Assembly (NCBI GenBank): GCA_016647705.1
Contig: CM028325.1
Span: forward strand, 29,492,474-29,556,473
Direction of reading: 5' to 3'
Source: Eucommia ulmoides
Lineage: Eukaryota > Streptophyta > Magnoliopsida > Garryales > Eucommiaceae
DNA length: 64,000 nucleotides
Positions within the stretch are counted from its first letter, which is position 1. Each line of letters starts with the position of its first letter. Below are positions 33,329 through 46,175 of this stretch, piece by piece. The notes under the pieces were generated by a model that saw only the letters and a program-made list of their open reading frames with translations, did not search any database and had not been told where the DNA came from. The position numbers and the translations under genes are program-made.

Positions 33329-34936
33329 ATTTTTTTAATCATTAGAGATGTTTTTAGAAAATAGTCCTCCATTTTTTGACCATTTTTTTCAATTATTACG
33401 TGCAATGCTATTCCGTAAAAAAACAAAAAAGAAATCAAGACATGACATTCACTTTTTATTCTGCTATTTTTTAAACATTTTAATATATTTCAACACCGCT
33501 TCTGCTGTTATGAATGCTCATTATTCTTTATGTGAAAAAATTTACATTTTTATATGTTCACAGTTCACATGTTCTTTTGCTTTACGTCCTTCTGTTAAGT
33601 TGACAAAATCTACAGAAAAAGAACATGTACATTTTTTATGTTATCATCATTCACATTACTATTTAAAGTAGTTGGGAATATTCGCAGAAAAAGTGTAAGA
33701 AAAATGAAAAACTAAATCTAAAAACAACCAAAAACAACAAATCAGAAAAATTAAAAATAAAACTTAAGATCAATTAAACACAATACTGGTATGAACATTC
33801 ATCAAAAACCAAATTGAATAATAATAAAAAAAAAAACACTAAGTATAACGTAAAACAAATCGATGTGAACATTTCATTAAATCACGTGAATATTCACCCA
33901 AAATACCCAAGAACAACAAATCAAACATTGAAACCCCCCCTAAGATCAACAAAAACAACTAATATGAACATTCATCATCCACAAATGACACATTCACCCT
34001 CACCAAATCAACACAAATCTAAAACATGCGCGAACATTCACAAAAAATAAATCAAGCACATTGAAAGAACCCTAAGATCAACAAAACAAACATTCATGTG
34101 AAAAAAAAAACCAAAAAGTCCACAAAATCAACAAAAAAAAAAAAACAAATCAATAACATTGAAAAAAAAAACTAAAGATCAATGAAAAATAAATTGGTGC
34201 GACCATTCACCAAATAGTAAATAAAAATCCATGAAACCACACACATATCTAGAAAATAACATAAACATTAAATCTGGAGAGAGAGAGCGACCAGAATATT
34301 CGCATCTTGTTGAACATTCTAGATCTAGAATTTTCAGATCTGAAATTTTGTAGATCTAAAAATTCCAAATCTAAGAGAGTGATGTGATGAAGACGAAGAA
34401 AATTATTCACAATGGCAGCGATGTTGTCGGATCAGGAGCGAGAAAGAAAGGATGAGCACGACAGCTGAGAGAGAGGACGTCTACCAGATCTGAATGCCCT
34501 CTACAACTGCGTCACCGTTGGTTCATGGCCACATTTGACGCCACCACAGCCGTTGCCGTCAGTTCATGGCCACCATAGTCGTCACCGTTTATAATCCATG
34601 GCCACCCGATTTGAACGTGGCTAGATCTAAAAGTTAGAGAGAAAGAGAGAGAGAGAAATAGATTACGGCTGCTCCGTCGCCATCGCCATCGGTTCAAAGG
34701 ACTAAATACTAAGAGATTGATTAAATAATAATCTTTTTGTTTCAAAGGTTCATTGAGAAAACAGATTGTAAAATTTGGGCTAAACAATAAAAAACCCATT
34801 ACTATATTAATGATGAATAATATGTAAAACTCATTTAAATAAAATATTAAATGGAGAAAAATTTAAGAGAATCAAGAGATATAGTTTGTGAACTCTCATT
34901 CATTCTCAAGTTTAATATTTCAATTTTAGTTTCTTA
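33329..34936. other. Non-genic stretch with an array of GAACATTCAC motifs
   Basis: About ten copies of TGAACATTCAY or its complement between 33530 and 34320 (33790, 33963, 34031 and others). 34380-34700 is GC-richer, with GATCTGAA and CCATGGCCA repeats, and may be a captured gene scrap that I cannot identify. A GA run lies at 34637-34655. Confidence 0.45.
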
Positions 34937-34980
34937 CTAGTTTTAGACCTGCGCTAAGCACGGAGTTTTGAGTAATTTAT
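34937..34980 (-). mobile_element. Possible Helitron 3' terminus
   Basis: The minus strand reads CCGTGCTTAGCGCAGG, then TCTAAAA and CTAG followed by T. That is the hairpin-plus-CTAG end seen in many plant Helitrons. I could not find the 5' TC end to the right, so the element length is unknown. Confidence 0.35.
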
Positions 34981-35344
34981 GTCCACATTTTTTCACTGAT
35001 TAAATTTACTGTTGTATTTGTTTGTAGTTGAAGTGCATATTATTGTGTGTGTGGGAACTATTTATGACAACAGATAAGCAGTTTTGCATTTTACTTGATA
35101 AATAGCTTTAAAGTTTCAATCATGAAATTTTAAGGTATATACCATATTTTATTTTATTTTTTATTTTCTCTTCAGAGTAGTTTTTTTTTCCTAAACAATG
35201 AAATAGATTATTTACTTATTTATTATTATTCACATGATGTATGAAATATAATTTTCTCGAGCATTAAAAACAAACATTTAAATATTTTATGCAATGACAG
35301 ATCTAGAAAAGAGACGGGATATTTTTTTTCTTCAAGGAATTTAC

Positions 35345-35377
<33 letters not shown>

Positions 35378-35673
35378 TTCAGGAGGAGCTTATTAAAATT
35401 TTAAGGGATTTTAATTAATTTTTTCAAAAAGTATTGGGTAATGGTGAATATTTTCAAAAGTTCAAGGGGGTTGTGTTTCCCTGGGTACCAATTAGCTCCG
35501 TCCCTGATTTTACGTGAAAGGTTTAACTAATAAAATAAAAGGATCCAAGAATTTTATCCCTAAAAAAAATGTACATTGGGTCAAGTTCCAGGATTACATG
35601 TATAAAAGAGAAACGTTAACAATATAAATTATAAAATACATTGATCTTGTCTCAACCAAAGGGTACATAAGTT
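34981..35673. other. AT-rich spacer
   Basis: No gene. May be the interior of the possible Helitron ending at 34937. Confidence 0.4.
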
Positions 35674-36854
35674 AATAGTGTTGAAAATAATGGTGAAAAT
35701 TCTATTTTTTAATTAATATAAGTAAATATTAATTAATATGATTGTCAATAACAATTTGTAATATGTCACAAATATATATATATACAATAAAATAATACTC
35801 ATAAATAATAAAATTCAACACTTAATGAAATTTGTTGTTGAATGTAACTTATATCAAATATTATAGAATGTAAAATAGTTCACAACAAATATTCTGAAAT
35901 CCGATGCATGCGACAATAAATATTGTAGATTATGACAAAATATTCTAGAACATTAACAAACATTACAAAATTATGTTTTTCAATAATAAATTAAAATACA
36001 TGAAATCAATGAATAAATAAAGTTATACTTACAGTCCTTTACCGATGACAATCTCAGAAATTTACACAAATTGAGACTATCGGTTAACAATATTTTCTTA
36101 AATTAAATTTTGCTTTCACTTAGATGCTTACGATTACTCAGATATTTGTTTCTCAGAATATAACGATCATAATCCCCTGACACTAGCACTTAAAATCAAA
36201 AGAAATAGCGAACAAAATAAATATTGAATTCTCTCTCAAGAATAAACTAACATAGACTCAGAGTCTATGTGTAGTGCAAGATGTCCTAAATTTTATGTCT
36301 AAATGATACTGCAATATTCTCTATTTATAGAATAAACAAATGAGTAACTCTAATACATCAAAAGTCTTACTTTAAAACCATTAATAACACTTTAGAATCA
36401 CTAAAAATTGATCAGATGTAATTCCTTATAAAAAATGAGTTACAAATATGAAAAGACAAGTCGTGTTTGGTTAGAAAAATTACTAGAATTAATTTAAAGA
36501 AAATTCTAGAAAGAATTCTTTTTACTTGGATCAACCCAAGTCCAAACCCAAACCCACGACCTATGATTTGACTTGAGTCCGCAATCCAAAATAGATTATA
36601 AAAGTGGTTTAAGTGTTTTCATCAACTAAATTTGGAATTTCTCATTTTATATACTTCAATCAATTTCATGGGACTACTTGGAAAGATAATTTTTTATTCA
36701 CATCTTAATAATTATCGACGAATCAATATTTCAAGTTAGTCTTCTCACTAAGAATAACGTATTGATATATGAAAATATATCAGTCAATAATTAAATCATA
36801 TAAAAAATTAATTAGGCTTAAAATAGTCTAAAATAATTTTTGTCTAACAAATAG
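35674..36854 (-). mobile_element. Solo LTR 2 (TSD AATAG)
   Basis: 1171 bp (35679-36849), TGTTGAAAATAATG...GTCTAACA, with perfect AATAG duplications at 35674-35678 and 36850-36854. On minus TTCTATAAATAGAG near 36320 is a TATA box, so the LTR is likely read leftwards. Related to solo LTR 1 by its ends and layout. Confidence 0.8.
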
Positions 36855-38639
36855 CAACAATTCCAAATTAAATGGTAATCGAATGGATTGAAAATAGTCA
36901 TTTTTTCTTATTGATCGTAATTACTTTGTAATATTTTTACAACGTGAAATTTATAATAGTAAGAGTAATTAATTAGTTAAAATTTAAAATTATATTAAAT
37001 ATTTTTTGTTAAAATAAATATTAAAAGGTATATTTGTATTTTTATAAGTAAATTGGCATGATTGGATATGTCTACATCCTCAATTATTTTCTCCTATTTA
37101 AAAAAAAAAAAAAATCTTTAGGAAAAATTAGCATGAATCCACCTTCCACTTCAAGGATTAAAATAACTAAACCATAATATGGAAGAATATTCTCAAATAA
37201 TCATAAATCAAAATTAAGAGCCCAATTATCATTATAAATTCATAGTATAAATATTGTGACAAGAATAAGAAGACCATAAAGACAAATTAAAAAAAGAGAA
37301 CATATTTTTGATTTTATTTTTACTATTAATTTAAACTATAACTCAATATAGATTTTAATAATGACGCTTGAGACATCTTTTATCATTTTGCCTTATACTA
37401 AAGACACCATATATAGTTTGAATTAACTTTGAGACACACCTTATTATTTTAGTCCGGGTACCTGTGATACTCCACATTACATTGTTATTGTCAAAATTAC
37501 ACTTGCAATGTAATTTTTTTTTTATTTTCCATTTATATTTACTATCTCTTTTTAATTTTTAATTTTTCGTTTATTCTTAATTTTTTATTGTTTATGTTGT
37601 GTTTATAGAAAATATAAAAAATCAAAATTAAAACCTAGAAAACAAAAGGAAGATTTTTTTAAGTATATATTTTCTTTAAGTAACATCAAAAGGATTTCTA
37701 CAATTGTCTATTTATTATTCAAATACAATGTGCACCAAAAGAAATTAATACAACATTAATATTTAAAAAAAAAAAAAAAAAAGGAAAAGAAAGAAAGCAA
37801 GACAAACAAATGATAAAATAAAGATAAGAAGTACATATTGGAAAGAAAAAAAATGCTCTTGATGAAATATGGTAGTTAAACATTCTTATGTGATCTTACA
37901 TGATTTTTTTAAATTCTTGTATTTTGCTTCATCATGTATTTATTTTTTTAATTGGAGTGAGACTTACCAGGAAGAGGTGAAGATAACAGAATCTATTAAG
38001 GGACTTCGAGATTGGAACAATGAGAGTTCAGAACCATTTTTTTCTGAGTTTGATAATGTACAAAGATTCTTTGAAGAATAAATAATAAGCAAAAGAAGCA
38101 TGATGCCTTTTTGATAGGTGTTGTCATCTAAAAAAAAATTATTTTATTTTTGTACTTTGAATCTGTAAAAATGAATACAAAGTAGGTATCCATAATATTT
38201 ATTGCAAATCATTTGAAAAAACAAAAACTAATATGCGGTATTCTGAATTGATGGAATTAAGATGAATTGAGACCAAATAGTTTTTCCTTCCATTTTTTCA
38301 GGCGATATCCATCTGATTTCAATTCTAAATTGAAATCCTATAAGCCCACAATAGATCTAAAACTTGGCACCACCATTTACAGTTGTATTATCTCTGCAGG
38401 ATATGTATAAAATAGATCTGGATTGTTCAACTGAAAAATGTGCAACTATGAAGAAACAACAAAAAGAACAATCAATTTTAAGCTATAGAAAAAGAAGAGA
38501 CTAAAGCACATTTTACTTGCTAAAAAAATGTACAGTCATTGTAAAACAAATTACCACGCATATGAAGACGAACTTAAACATTAAATATGTGAGAATGTAC
38601 CACATTATTTAGAATTTAAACGAATGCAATGGTGGGATA
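36855..38639. other. AT-rich non-genic stretch
   Basis: Open frame 37869-38081 (70 codons) has no family features. Poly-A runs at 37099 and 37768. No supported gene. Confidence 0.4.
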
Positions 38640-39990
38640 AGTATTTACATGGTAAATGGATAGTAGAAAAAAATTAGGTCAGTTGGAGATAAAGTTGGGA
38701 ATGTCGATTTGAAGAGAGATATCTTCGAGGAAGCGCTTAACTCAGCGTATACAATGCATTTATGCAGTACCAAAATGTATCGGGATTTGCAAGAACATTA
38801 TTAGTGCAATGAAATGAAATGAGAAATTGCATAATTTGTGGCCAAGTGTCTTGTCTTTCAGCAAGTCAAAATCGAGCACCAACGTCCAAGATGATTATTG
38901 TTTCCTTTGTCCATCCCAGAATGGAAGTGGGAACACATCACGATGAAATTTGTTTCGAGATTGCTCTATACTCAAAATGAACATAATTCCATTTGGATGA
39001 TTGTTGATAGACTTACAAAATCTGTTAATTTTCTGCCTGTGAAAACCACATACTCCATGGACAAGTATACCAAATTGTATATTGACGAAATTGTCAGATT
39101 GCATGGTGCGTCGATTTCCATAGTGTCGGATAGAGATCCGAGATTTACATCGAAATTCTGGCTCAGTCTTCAGGCTGCTCTGGGTACCAAATTAAAATTC
39201 AGTACAACTTTTCATCCTTAGACAGACAACTAATCAGAGCGTACAATTCAGACATTAGAAGATATGTTAAAGGGCTGTGTTTTACAATTTTCTGGTAGTT
39301 AGGATGATAATTTGACGTTGATGAAATTTGCTTATAACAATAGCTATCATTTGACAATTGAAATGACACCGTATGAAGCATTATATGGCAGAAGATGCAG
39401 AACTCTAGTTTGTTGGACCGAAGTTGGAGAGCAAAAGTTGTTGATACCCGACATAGCTCAAATGAGGGCGGAAAAGGTAAAAGTGATTTAAAAAAGGTTG
39501 AAGATTGCTAAGAGTTGACAAAAGCGATATACCGGCAAACATAGACGTGAGTTTGAATTTGAGGTAGGTTATTACGTGTTTTTATGTATATTTCCATAGA
39601 AAGGCATAATAAGATTTGGGAAGAAGGAAAAACTAAGTCCGAGATATATCGGACCGTACGAAATTCTAGAAAGAATCGGTATAGCTGCCTATCGACTAGC
39701 CCTACCACCAGAATTATCTCGATTGCATAATGTTTTTCATATATCAATGCTCAGAAAATATGTGTCAGACCCTTTACATGTGTTGACTTTGTAACCAATA
39801 GAATTGAAGGAAGATTTGTTATACGTTGAGGAGGCAATGTAGATTCTAAATCGTAAAAATCAAGTTTTGCGAACAAAAACAATTTTATTGGTGAAATTGC
39901 TATGGCATAGCCATTCAATAGAAGAAGTAACAAGGGAAAGGGAAAATAAAATGAGGAATAAATATCTGTATTTATTTGTTTAAGATAGCT
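38640..39990 (+). pseudogene. Gypsy integrase and C-terminal pol remnant
   Basis: Integrase zinc-region remnants begin near 38740 (Y-D-L-EHYW block near 38780). The core lies at 38898-39221 with WEHITMKFV, IWMIVDRLTKSVNFLPVKT (first D-type region) and IVSDRDPRFTSKFW (second Asp). Then come QTLEDMLKGC, AYNNSYH and EALYGRRCRT blocks. The C-terminal SPRYIGPYEI and LHNVFHISMLRKYV blocks lie near 39640-39760. Stops and frame breaks occur at 39222, 39300, 39488 and later. This is the Ty3/gypsy integrase order; it is not functional. Confidence 0.85.
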
Positions 39991-40027
39991 AAATTTCGGG
40001 ACAAAATTTATTTTAGGGAGGGAGGAT

Positions 40028-42012
40028 TGTAAGACCTAATTTTTACACATGCATATTTTTTAGTTTCATTTTAGAATATTTAGAAAAATAATAGGGTTCA
40101 TTGTGTTATTTAAATTTTACTTAAATTTTTTTAAAGGGTTATTATTATATTTAAAAAATTAATTTTAAAATTCAAAAGGATTAATATGTTAATTTAATTT
40201 CACTTTTGAAAATATGAAGGATCGATTGTCATTTTAAAATGTTAATTATAACGTTTGGACTTAAAAAATATTTAAAGATTCAAGTGAGAGGTGTGTATAT
40301 AAATTTGTTGCATTTGCAAAATCATGGATAAACAATCAAGGAAATTTGACATATGGCAACACTTGGCAAACAAAAAAATAAAATAAAAAATGAGAGAGAA
40401 TTGGCGGTGGAAATTGTTCAACACACATACATGTATTTTTTTTTTTTTAATTACTCCCTCTCTCTCTCTCTCTCTCTCTCTCTGCCATCTTTATTTCCTC
40501 TCTCTACACTCACCCAAGGTCCATACAAAAGGTAATTGAATCTTTTAACTTTCTTTTGACAATTTATTTTAACTTTATTTTGACAATTTAGCACAATAGC
40601 TAAGTGTGTGTATATATATATATATTGAATTTATAATTTTAATAAAAATATTTAAATTGTGAAATTTTAGATTAAAAAAAATCTTATAACTTTAATTAAA
40701 ATAATATTTTCGGTATTTCATTACCTAGTAATATCGTTAATAGTTAGTTAATATTTTTATTTGTAGTTAAGTTATCAATTGATAAATTTCATAAATGTAA
40801 CTACAATATTTTAGTTTTAAAATTTATACTGGATTGAGAAAATAAAACGTTTAATTTTAATAAATTTTATGTAATCAAGAAAATTTGAAACTGAAAAATT
40901 TGCATTTTAGTATCACGTGTTTCACACATTGCATATTAGATTTATTTAGTTAAATTCTTAATTTAGGTCTTGTCATTTTTAGGTTTATAGGCGAGGCCGA
41001 CCCCATCAGGGTTACTATAGTAGTGTGAAAAATAACGTAATAATCGAGGTGAGTGTATTGTTTTCTATGTAAATTGCCAAATTATATTTTCATACTAAAT
41101 TGTAAAAAATAAAAGATTTATTAAAATTGACTATTTTATAATGTTAAATGGATCAAGTGAAATATTGAATATGGGAACTGATTTTTATTATTATATTACT
41201 ATGCTATAGTGTGGTGTAGACAGAAGGGTATGTCCTGCGGGATGTTGTTGGTGCTAACAAAAGGGTATGTCCTATAAGATGTCATGTTTTGACCTGACAG
41301 GAGGGCAAGTCCTGCAAGTGGTCGTTATTGTGGTTGTTGTTGTTGTTGACAATGATAATTATCATCATGATATGGTGGTTTACACCACGTGTTGGCTCCT
41401 ACAATTGGAGATATTGAATGACCCTGACACTGATGACAACCTTCAATTGCACAGTCGTACAGGTTACGGTACCATTATAACTCCCGATCGTGAGCTGAAA
41501 CGAATCTATGGTTAGTAGAAAAATATATTTATGGTATTTTATTATATAGAACTGATTTGATTGGTTGATTTATATTTAATTGTTATATCTTGATGATATC
41601 TGTGAATTTCGTTATTGTTCGGTGAAATTATATTCGGTTTTAGGAAAGTGGATTATGATAAATATACTTGATCCATAAATTATTTTTATATTATGAAAAT
41701 AGTACACCGATAAAATATTTTATGTCAGGTACCTTAACTAGAGACGGGTCCACTGTTGGCGTTAGGTAGAGTCAGAGAATGTAGTGAATTTTATTTTGCA
41801 GGCTATCAAAATAGCTGTTGGGAGTGAGTGGTTGAAACTTTTGTAGTTTTGTTATTAGATATTTAGAATATGTGTATCTCTGAATTTTGAGTTGATAAAT
41901 ATTTTGAAAAACTATATCAATTAATAGTAGTGTGTATTTGTGGTTGATTGAGTAATATCAAGTCGAGGTCACGCCTAGTCTCGCGCATTGGGGCCCGGGG
42001 TGGGGTGTGAAA
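40028..42012 (+). repeat. Gypsy 3' LTR
   Basis: About 1985 bp, beginning TGTAAGACCTAATTTTTAC and ending near GGGGTGTGAAA, where the sister LTR has TGTGACA. Contains a CT microsatellite (40459-40484). Contains GGGTATGTCCTG/AGGGCAAGTCCTG repeats (41226-41320) and the block ATTATAACTCCCGATCGTGAG, also present inverted in the solo LTR at 53913-56042. Confidence 0.8.
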
Positions 42013-43106
42013 AAGACTCTGGATTTCAGCAAGTCAACCCTTCAGGTTGACCATTCCAACTCACTTGAGGAATTTCCAACTCCGCCTTCGACTTAGCAAC
42101 TCCAATTTCAACAGTGAGACCTACCTGTTCCTGACTGTACTATACTCGAGATATGTACCAATTTTATTCATTAACAGTGAACATTCACAAAATATTTTTT
42201 TGTGGTATTTATTTCCATAAACGATGCTTATCAAGAAAGTGATGCCTCACGGTTGGAGCGGAAAGAATGACATAATTTATAAATTAGATGATATCTAGGG
42301 CCAATGGTTTAGAATACTTGAGGACTATTTAGTGAATGTTCTTTGAGGATTAAATATTAAGGTTGGATTTTTTATTTTTATTTTTTTAGAATTTATTAGT
42401 TATGCGAACTATATAATAAAAAAAACCCAGCAACTAATGTATTGAGATTTTTAAGCACAAACTGGAGTTTAATCGAAGTTTAATACATATGGGAGATTTA
42501 AGGCAGATGATGAAAATATTAAGGGTGCCCCACCAAAGTTCTCTTAAATTTAATTTTTATTCGTGCATATACCAAAAAAATAAAAATAAAAATAGGATTT
42601 AAGTGCTTTCAATTCTTTTTATTTCAAAGAACCAAAAATAGAAAGCAAAATACGCGCCATAAATTTTTTTTGGGAAATTCTCCTAAAAGTCACATACTAT
42701 AAAAACATCACTTTATGAAATTCTGTAATAATAATTTTTTTTATATATGAGATGATCCTTAAAAAATTGTTTCTGGAATTTTGGGACATCTAAAAAAGTC
42801 TCCCAAAATTTTATATGAAAAATGTGAATTTAATTCTAAGATTCAACTCAAGCACTACAATGATTATATATTGCTAATTATTACATACACATTAAAATTG
42901 TGATGGTTAAATAATTAAACCTTTATTTTAAATGACGTCAAACCACAATGCATCCGACTTGGATCCCAATTTGTGTCTATAAAGGAATTCTAGTGGATCG
43001 TTTAGATTAATTAACATTAATTTATTATATCATTAAACGGCTAAGTAAGGTACAAACAATTGGCATCTTGGAATCCCAATGTCTCCACAATTTGATAATA
43101 ATATGG
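42013..43106. other. Spacer
   Basis: No gene recognised. One AGTGAACATTCAC palindrome at 42175-42187. Confidence 0.4.
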
Positions 43107-43460
43107 GGTAATTACAGTTTTTGCCCTAAAATATAAGATGAGTATCTATGTGCACTCTAAGGTATATTAAATTATACATTTGGTTCTTCAAGTTTCATAT
43201 TTGTTTCAATCTGACAAATTAAAAAAAACGTTGTTAATGATTTCAGATAAAAAATTAGTTGTACTAAGTATGTGGGATATTTTTGTGATTTCATCACTCT
43301 ACTAAATCTAAGAAGTTTTCTACAAATCATTAATAATGTTTTCATTTTTTAAGGATTAAAAGAAACATAAAACTTGAGCAATCAAATATATAATTTGACA
43401 AATTTTAGAGTTCACATAGGCATCCACCCTTAATTTAGGGATAAAAAAATATAATTTTCC
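43107..43460. mobile_element. Foldback MITE
   Basis: A 354-bp imperfect palindrome. ATGAGTATCTATGTGCACTC...TATACATTTGGTTCTTCAAG (from 43139) pairs with the reverse complement of the segment 43330-43430. The target duplication is unclear: left ATAATATGG, right AAAATATGG, offset by two bases. Confidence 0.55.
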
Positions 43461-45401
43461 ATAAAATATGGTTATCCAAGTAAATGAACTTGAGAATGTG
43501 GATAAAACAATGGATTGTGTGTAGAAATGATATGTAATTTATTCTATAAAAAGGGATTCATTTTTGAATTTATAAATATAAAAAATACAAATTTAGTCAA
43601 TAAAAATAAAAAATATATAAAAAACTTAAAGGATATAAAGTATAATTAAATTCAACCGCATTAAAAATAAAAGTGTAAAATTTTTAAGAGGGAATTTTTT
43701 TCTCAATTATTTAATTTCTTTATCTAATTCATTGAATTAGTTGAGTGGTATAAAATTTTTTGAAGTTAGTGGAAAAATTGTGCAAATTCAATTTCAACTA
43801 TTTAATTTTTTAAATTTTAATTTAGACCGTTAAAATGTGTTTCGGAGTGAAATATGTAATACCCTATTATCATGTAACTCATTAGTCGACATGTAAGTTG
43901 ACAAAAAGAAAAAAAGTAGAAAGTGATAAGAAATTAATATTTATAGAATGGACTCTCTTATAATACAACGGATGTATTAGATATAACGCGCAAGTTACAA
44001 GATCAGTTTAAATAAGTTGCAAGTTATTCCACCGAAATTATAAGTTCGTTTAAGAACTTGTAACTTTACAGGTTACAAGTTTACTTCGTCTAAAAATTTG
44101 TATGGTACAGTCGCTGTAGGTTAGATTTATCCTTATAGAATAGGAATAGGAGATGCCATAACTTTACATCAAATGGACTTTTCATTTTTTTAATTTCTAT
44201 AAGACATGAAAATGATTTTTGTATAAATTGGTAAAGTTGTTGTCAGGATTATAAAATATATTGGGAGTGCAAAAGATGAAGAAGACAAACTTGCCCATAA
44301 TCTCTATCTTACAATATTCATTCCCCTTTTACCTTTGTTCTAGTTTGTTCTAGTTTTGATGGGTTAATCATATCAAAAACATTCTCCGTCGTTTACATAA
44401 ATATTAAAGTCATTTCATATTATTTTTATAATATTTAAAACAACCGTTGTCATATTTTAATACTTGGGATATATATATATACTATTTAACTTTCTCTTCT
44501 AATTTCTATTTTTTTTACTTTTGTTCCGTATTTTTTATATTATTCTTTTTATAATATAAAAAAAAAAAAACAAATAAAAAAAATTAAATTTAAAAGCATA
44601 AAAGATTTTGGCATTTTATTTTTTAGATTTTTACTTTTGATTTTTTAAATTTTCTATAAATACATGCCAAAAAAAATTAAAACAAAACAAATAAAAAATA
44701 CATAAAAACATAAAAATAGAGAATAACAGAGAGAGAGAGAGAGAATGAAAAATAAAAATTAAAAAATATGAAACAAGAAACTAAAAAATATTATATTAGA
44801 TGATATTTTTATTAATAAAATGTAATTAAAGTTGTTATAGGTGACAAAATCCGTATAGTGAGGTAACTCCTTTTTAATAGCTACTTCTAAAAAAGGCACA
44901 TGGACCAATTTAAGCCTTAATATACTACAATTTGAAGTTGTTCAACTGAAACAAATCCATCACGTCTAGGTTGACGTATTCACTGGACAAAATCTATGCC
45001 TGATCAAACCTGTAAACTAGAAAATACGTAAGTTTGATCAAAATAATTTTCGAGCGGAACAATTGTTTTATTTATATAAGGTTTTGTTTGGGTAAAGGAT
45101 TTAATAAATCTATGGAATTTGAAATGATGAAACTTCAAAATTCTGAATTTCAAGATCACATCATTTATAAATTCCTTATTTGAATAACCTTTTTTAATGA
45201 AGATTTTAATTGTGTAATTTCATAGTTCCATTGTTTAGATAGACAAATATTTGAACACAGAATTTTGAAATCTATTAAATTTTATTAATAAAAAATGTGA
45301 AAATATATCTCGTAATATAATTTTTATTTAGTAACTTAAATAATTTAATTTTGATATTGTAATTTTAATTTTAATAATATAATTTTAATTACAAACCACT
45401 A
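43461..45401. other. AT-rich non-genic stretch
   Basis: Homopolymers and a GA run (44729-44746). A TGTTTGGGTAAAGGATTT phrase at 45085 is MITE-like but its partner end was not found. Confidence 0.4.
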
Positions 45402-45588
45402 TTTTAATAAGAGAAAATTACCGCTAACTTCTAAAATAATTTTCTATGTACCAATAAATACCAACTAGTTTATAATAAACTCAAAACTCTCATCCTAATT
45501 ATTCTATGGACTGATTACTCTCATCCTAATCATTTTATGAACTGATTAGTCCCAAATTCAAAAAAGTTCTCAAATATCAGATTACTAA

Positions 45589-45840
45589 GGTGGCGTTTGG
45601 TAACCGTTTCTGTTTCCATTCCAGCAGTGGGATGGGAATGAAATGGGATGGGATGGGAATTCTGTTTCCTTTTTGGGAGCAGAATCGCGTTTGGTAACGA
45701 ATAATTCTGTTTTGATTTGGGAACAGAATCGTGTTTGGTAACGACAGAATCTATTTTGTTTTGGGAACAGAATAGCATTTGGTAAAGATATTTTTGTTTC
45801 TTTCTGAGAATAGAATTACGTTTAATAACGAATTGTTTAT
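45589..45840. repeat. Subterminal GTTTGGTAACGA repeats of Harbinger
   Basis: The TIR core recurs inside the left end at about 45594, 45689, 45734 and, worn, 45778 and 45820. Each is spaced about 45-95 bp and followed by a TTTTGGGAACAGAAT phrase. Right-end partners are at about 50451 and 50517. Likely protein-binding sites. Confidence 0.7.
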
Positions 45841-46175
45841 TTCAATTTTTTCCCTTAAGTGTAGAATTATTAGTGTAAAATCATTTTTTTTTTCTTTTTT
45901 TTATGTGTATGATAATAAATATAAAATTACACTTAATTCAAACAAATCATACGCGATGTAATTAAACATAAATATAAAATTATGTACGTATATACAAATT
46001 GTTTTGTTCTACAATATATGTTTATTTTCACATAATTAGATACAACAATTAGCTTAATGATGAGATGCACAAGTAACATCATCAAAATTAGAATCGTATT
46101 ACATCCAAAAAAAAAATAAAAACAAAATTCTTGTCAAATTTTAATGTCGAGGAGGGTTATAGTTGTTGACCGCAC

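Larger units (their letters stand above)
38640..42012 (+). mobile_element. 5'-truncated Ty3/gypsy element (chromovirus-like)
   Basis: Integrase and C-terminal pol remnants are followed by a purine tract (TTTAGGGAGGGAGGAT, 40011-40027) and a long 3' LTR from 40028. RT and everything upstream are missing. The GGACAAAATTTATTTTAGGG phrase before the LTR is typical of Tekay/Del-type chromoviruses. An inverted relative of the LTR is at 53913-56042. Confidence 0.8.

Noticed and set aside
37869..38081. 70-codon open frame upstream of the gypsy remnant
   Set aside because: Low-complexity phenylalanine-rich start in AT-rich DNA, no recognisable motif.
41267..41515. 82-codon frame and its inverted twin at 54455-54727 as a conserved small gene
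   Set aside because: Both lie inside LTRs of one gypsy family; conservation comes from LTR homology, and both have different frames around them.
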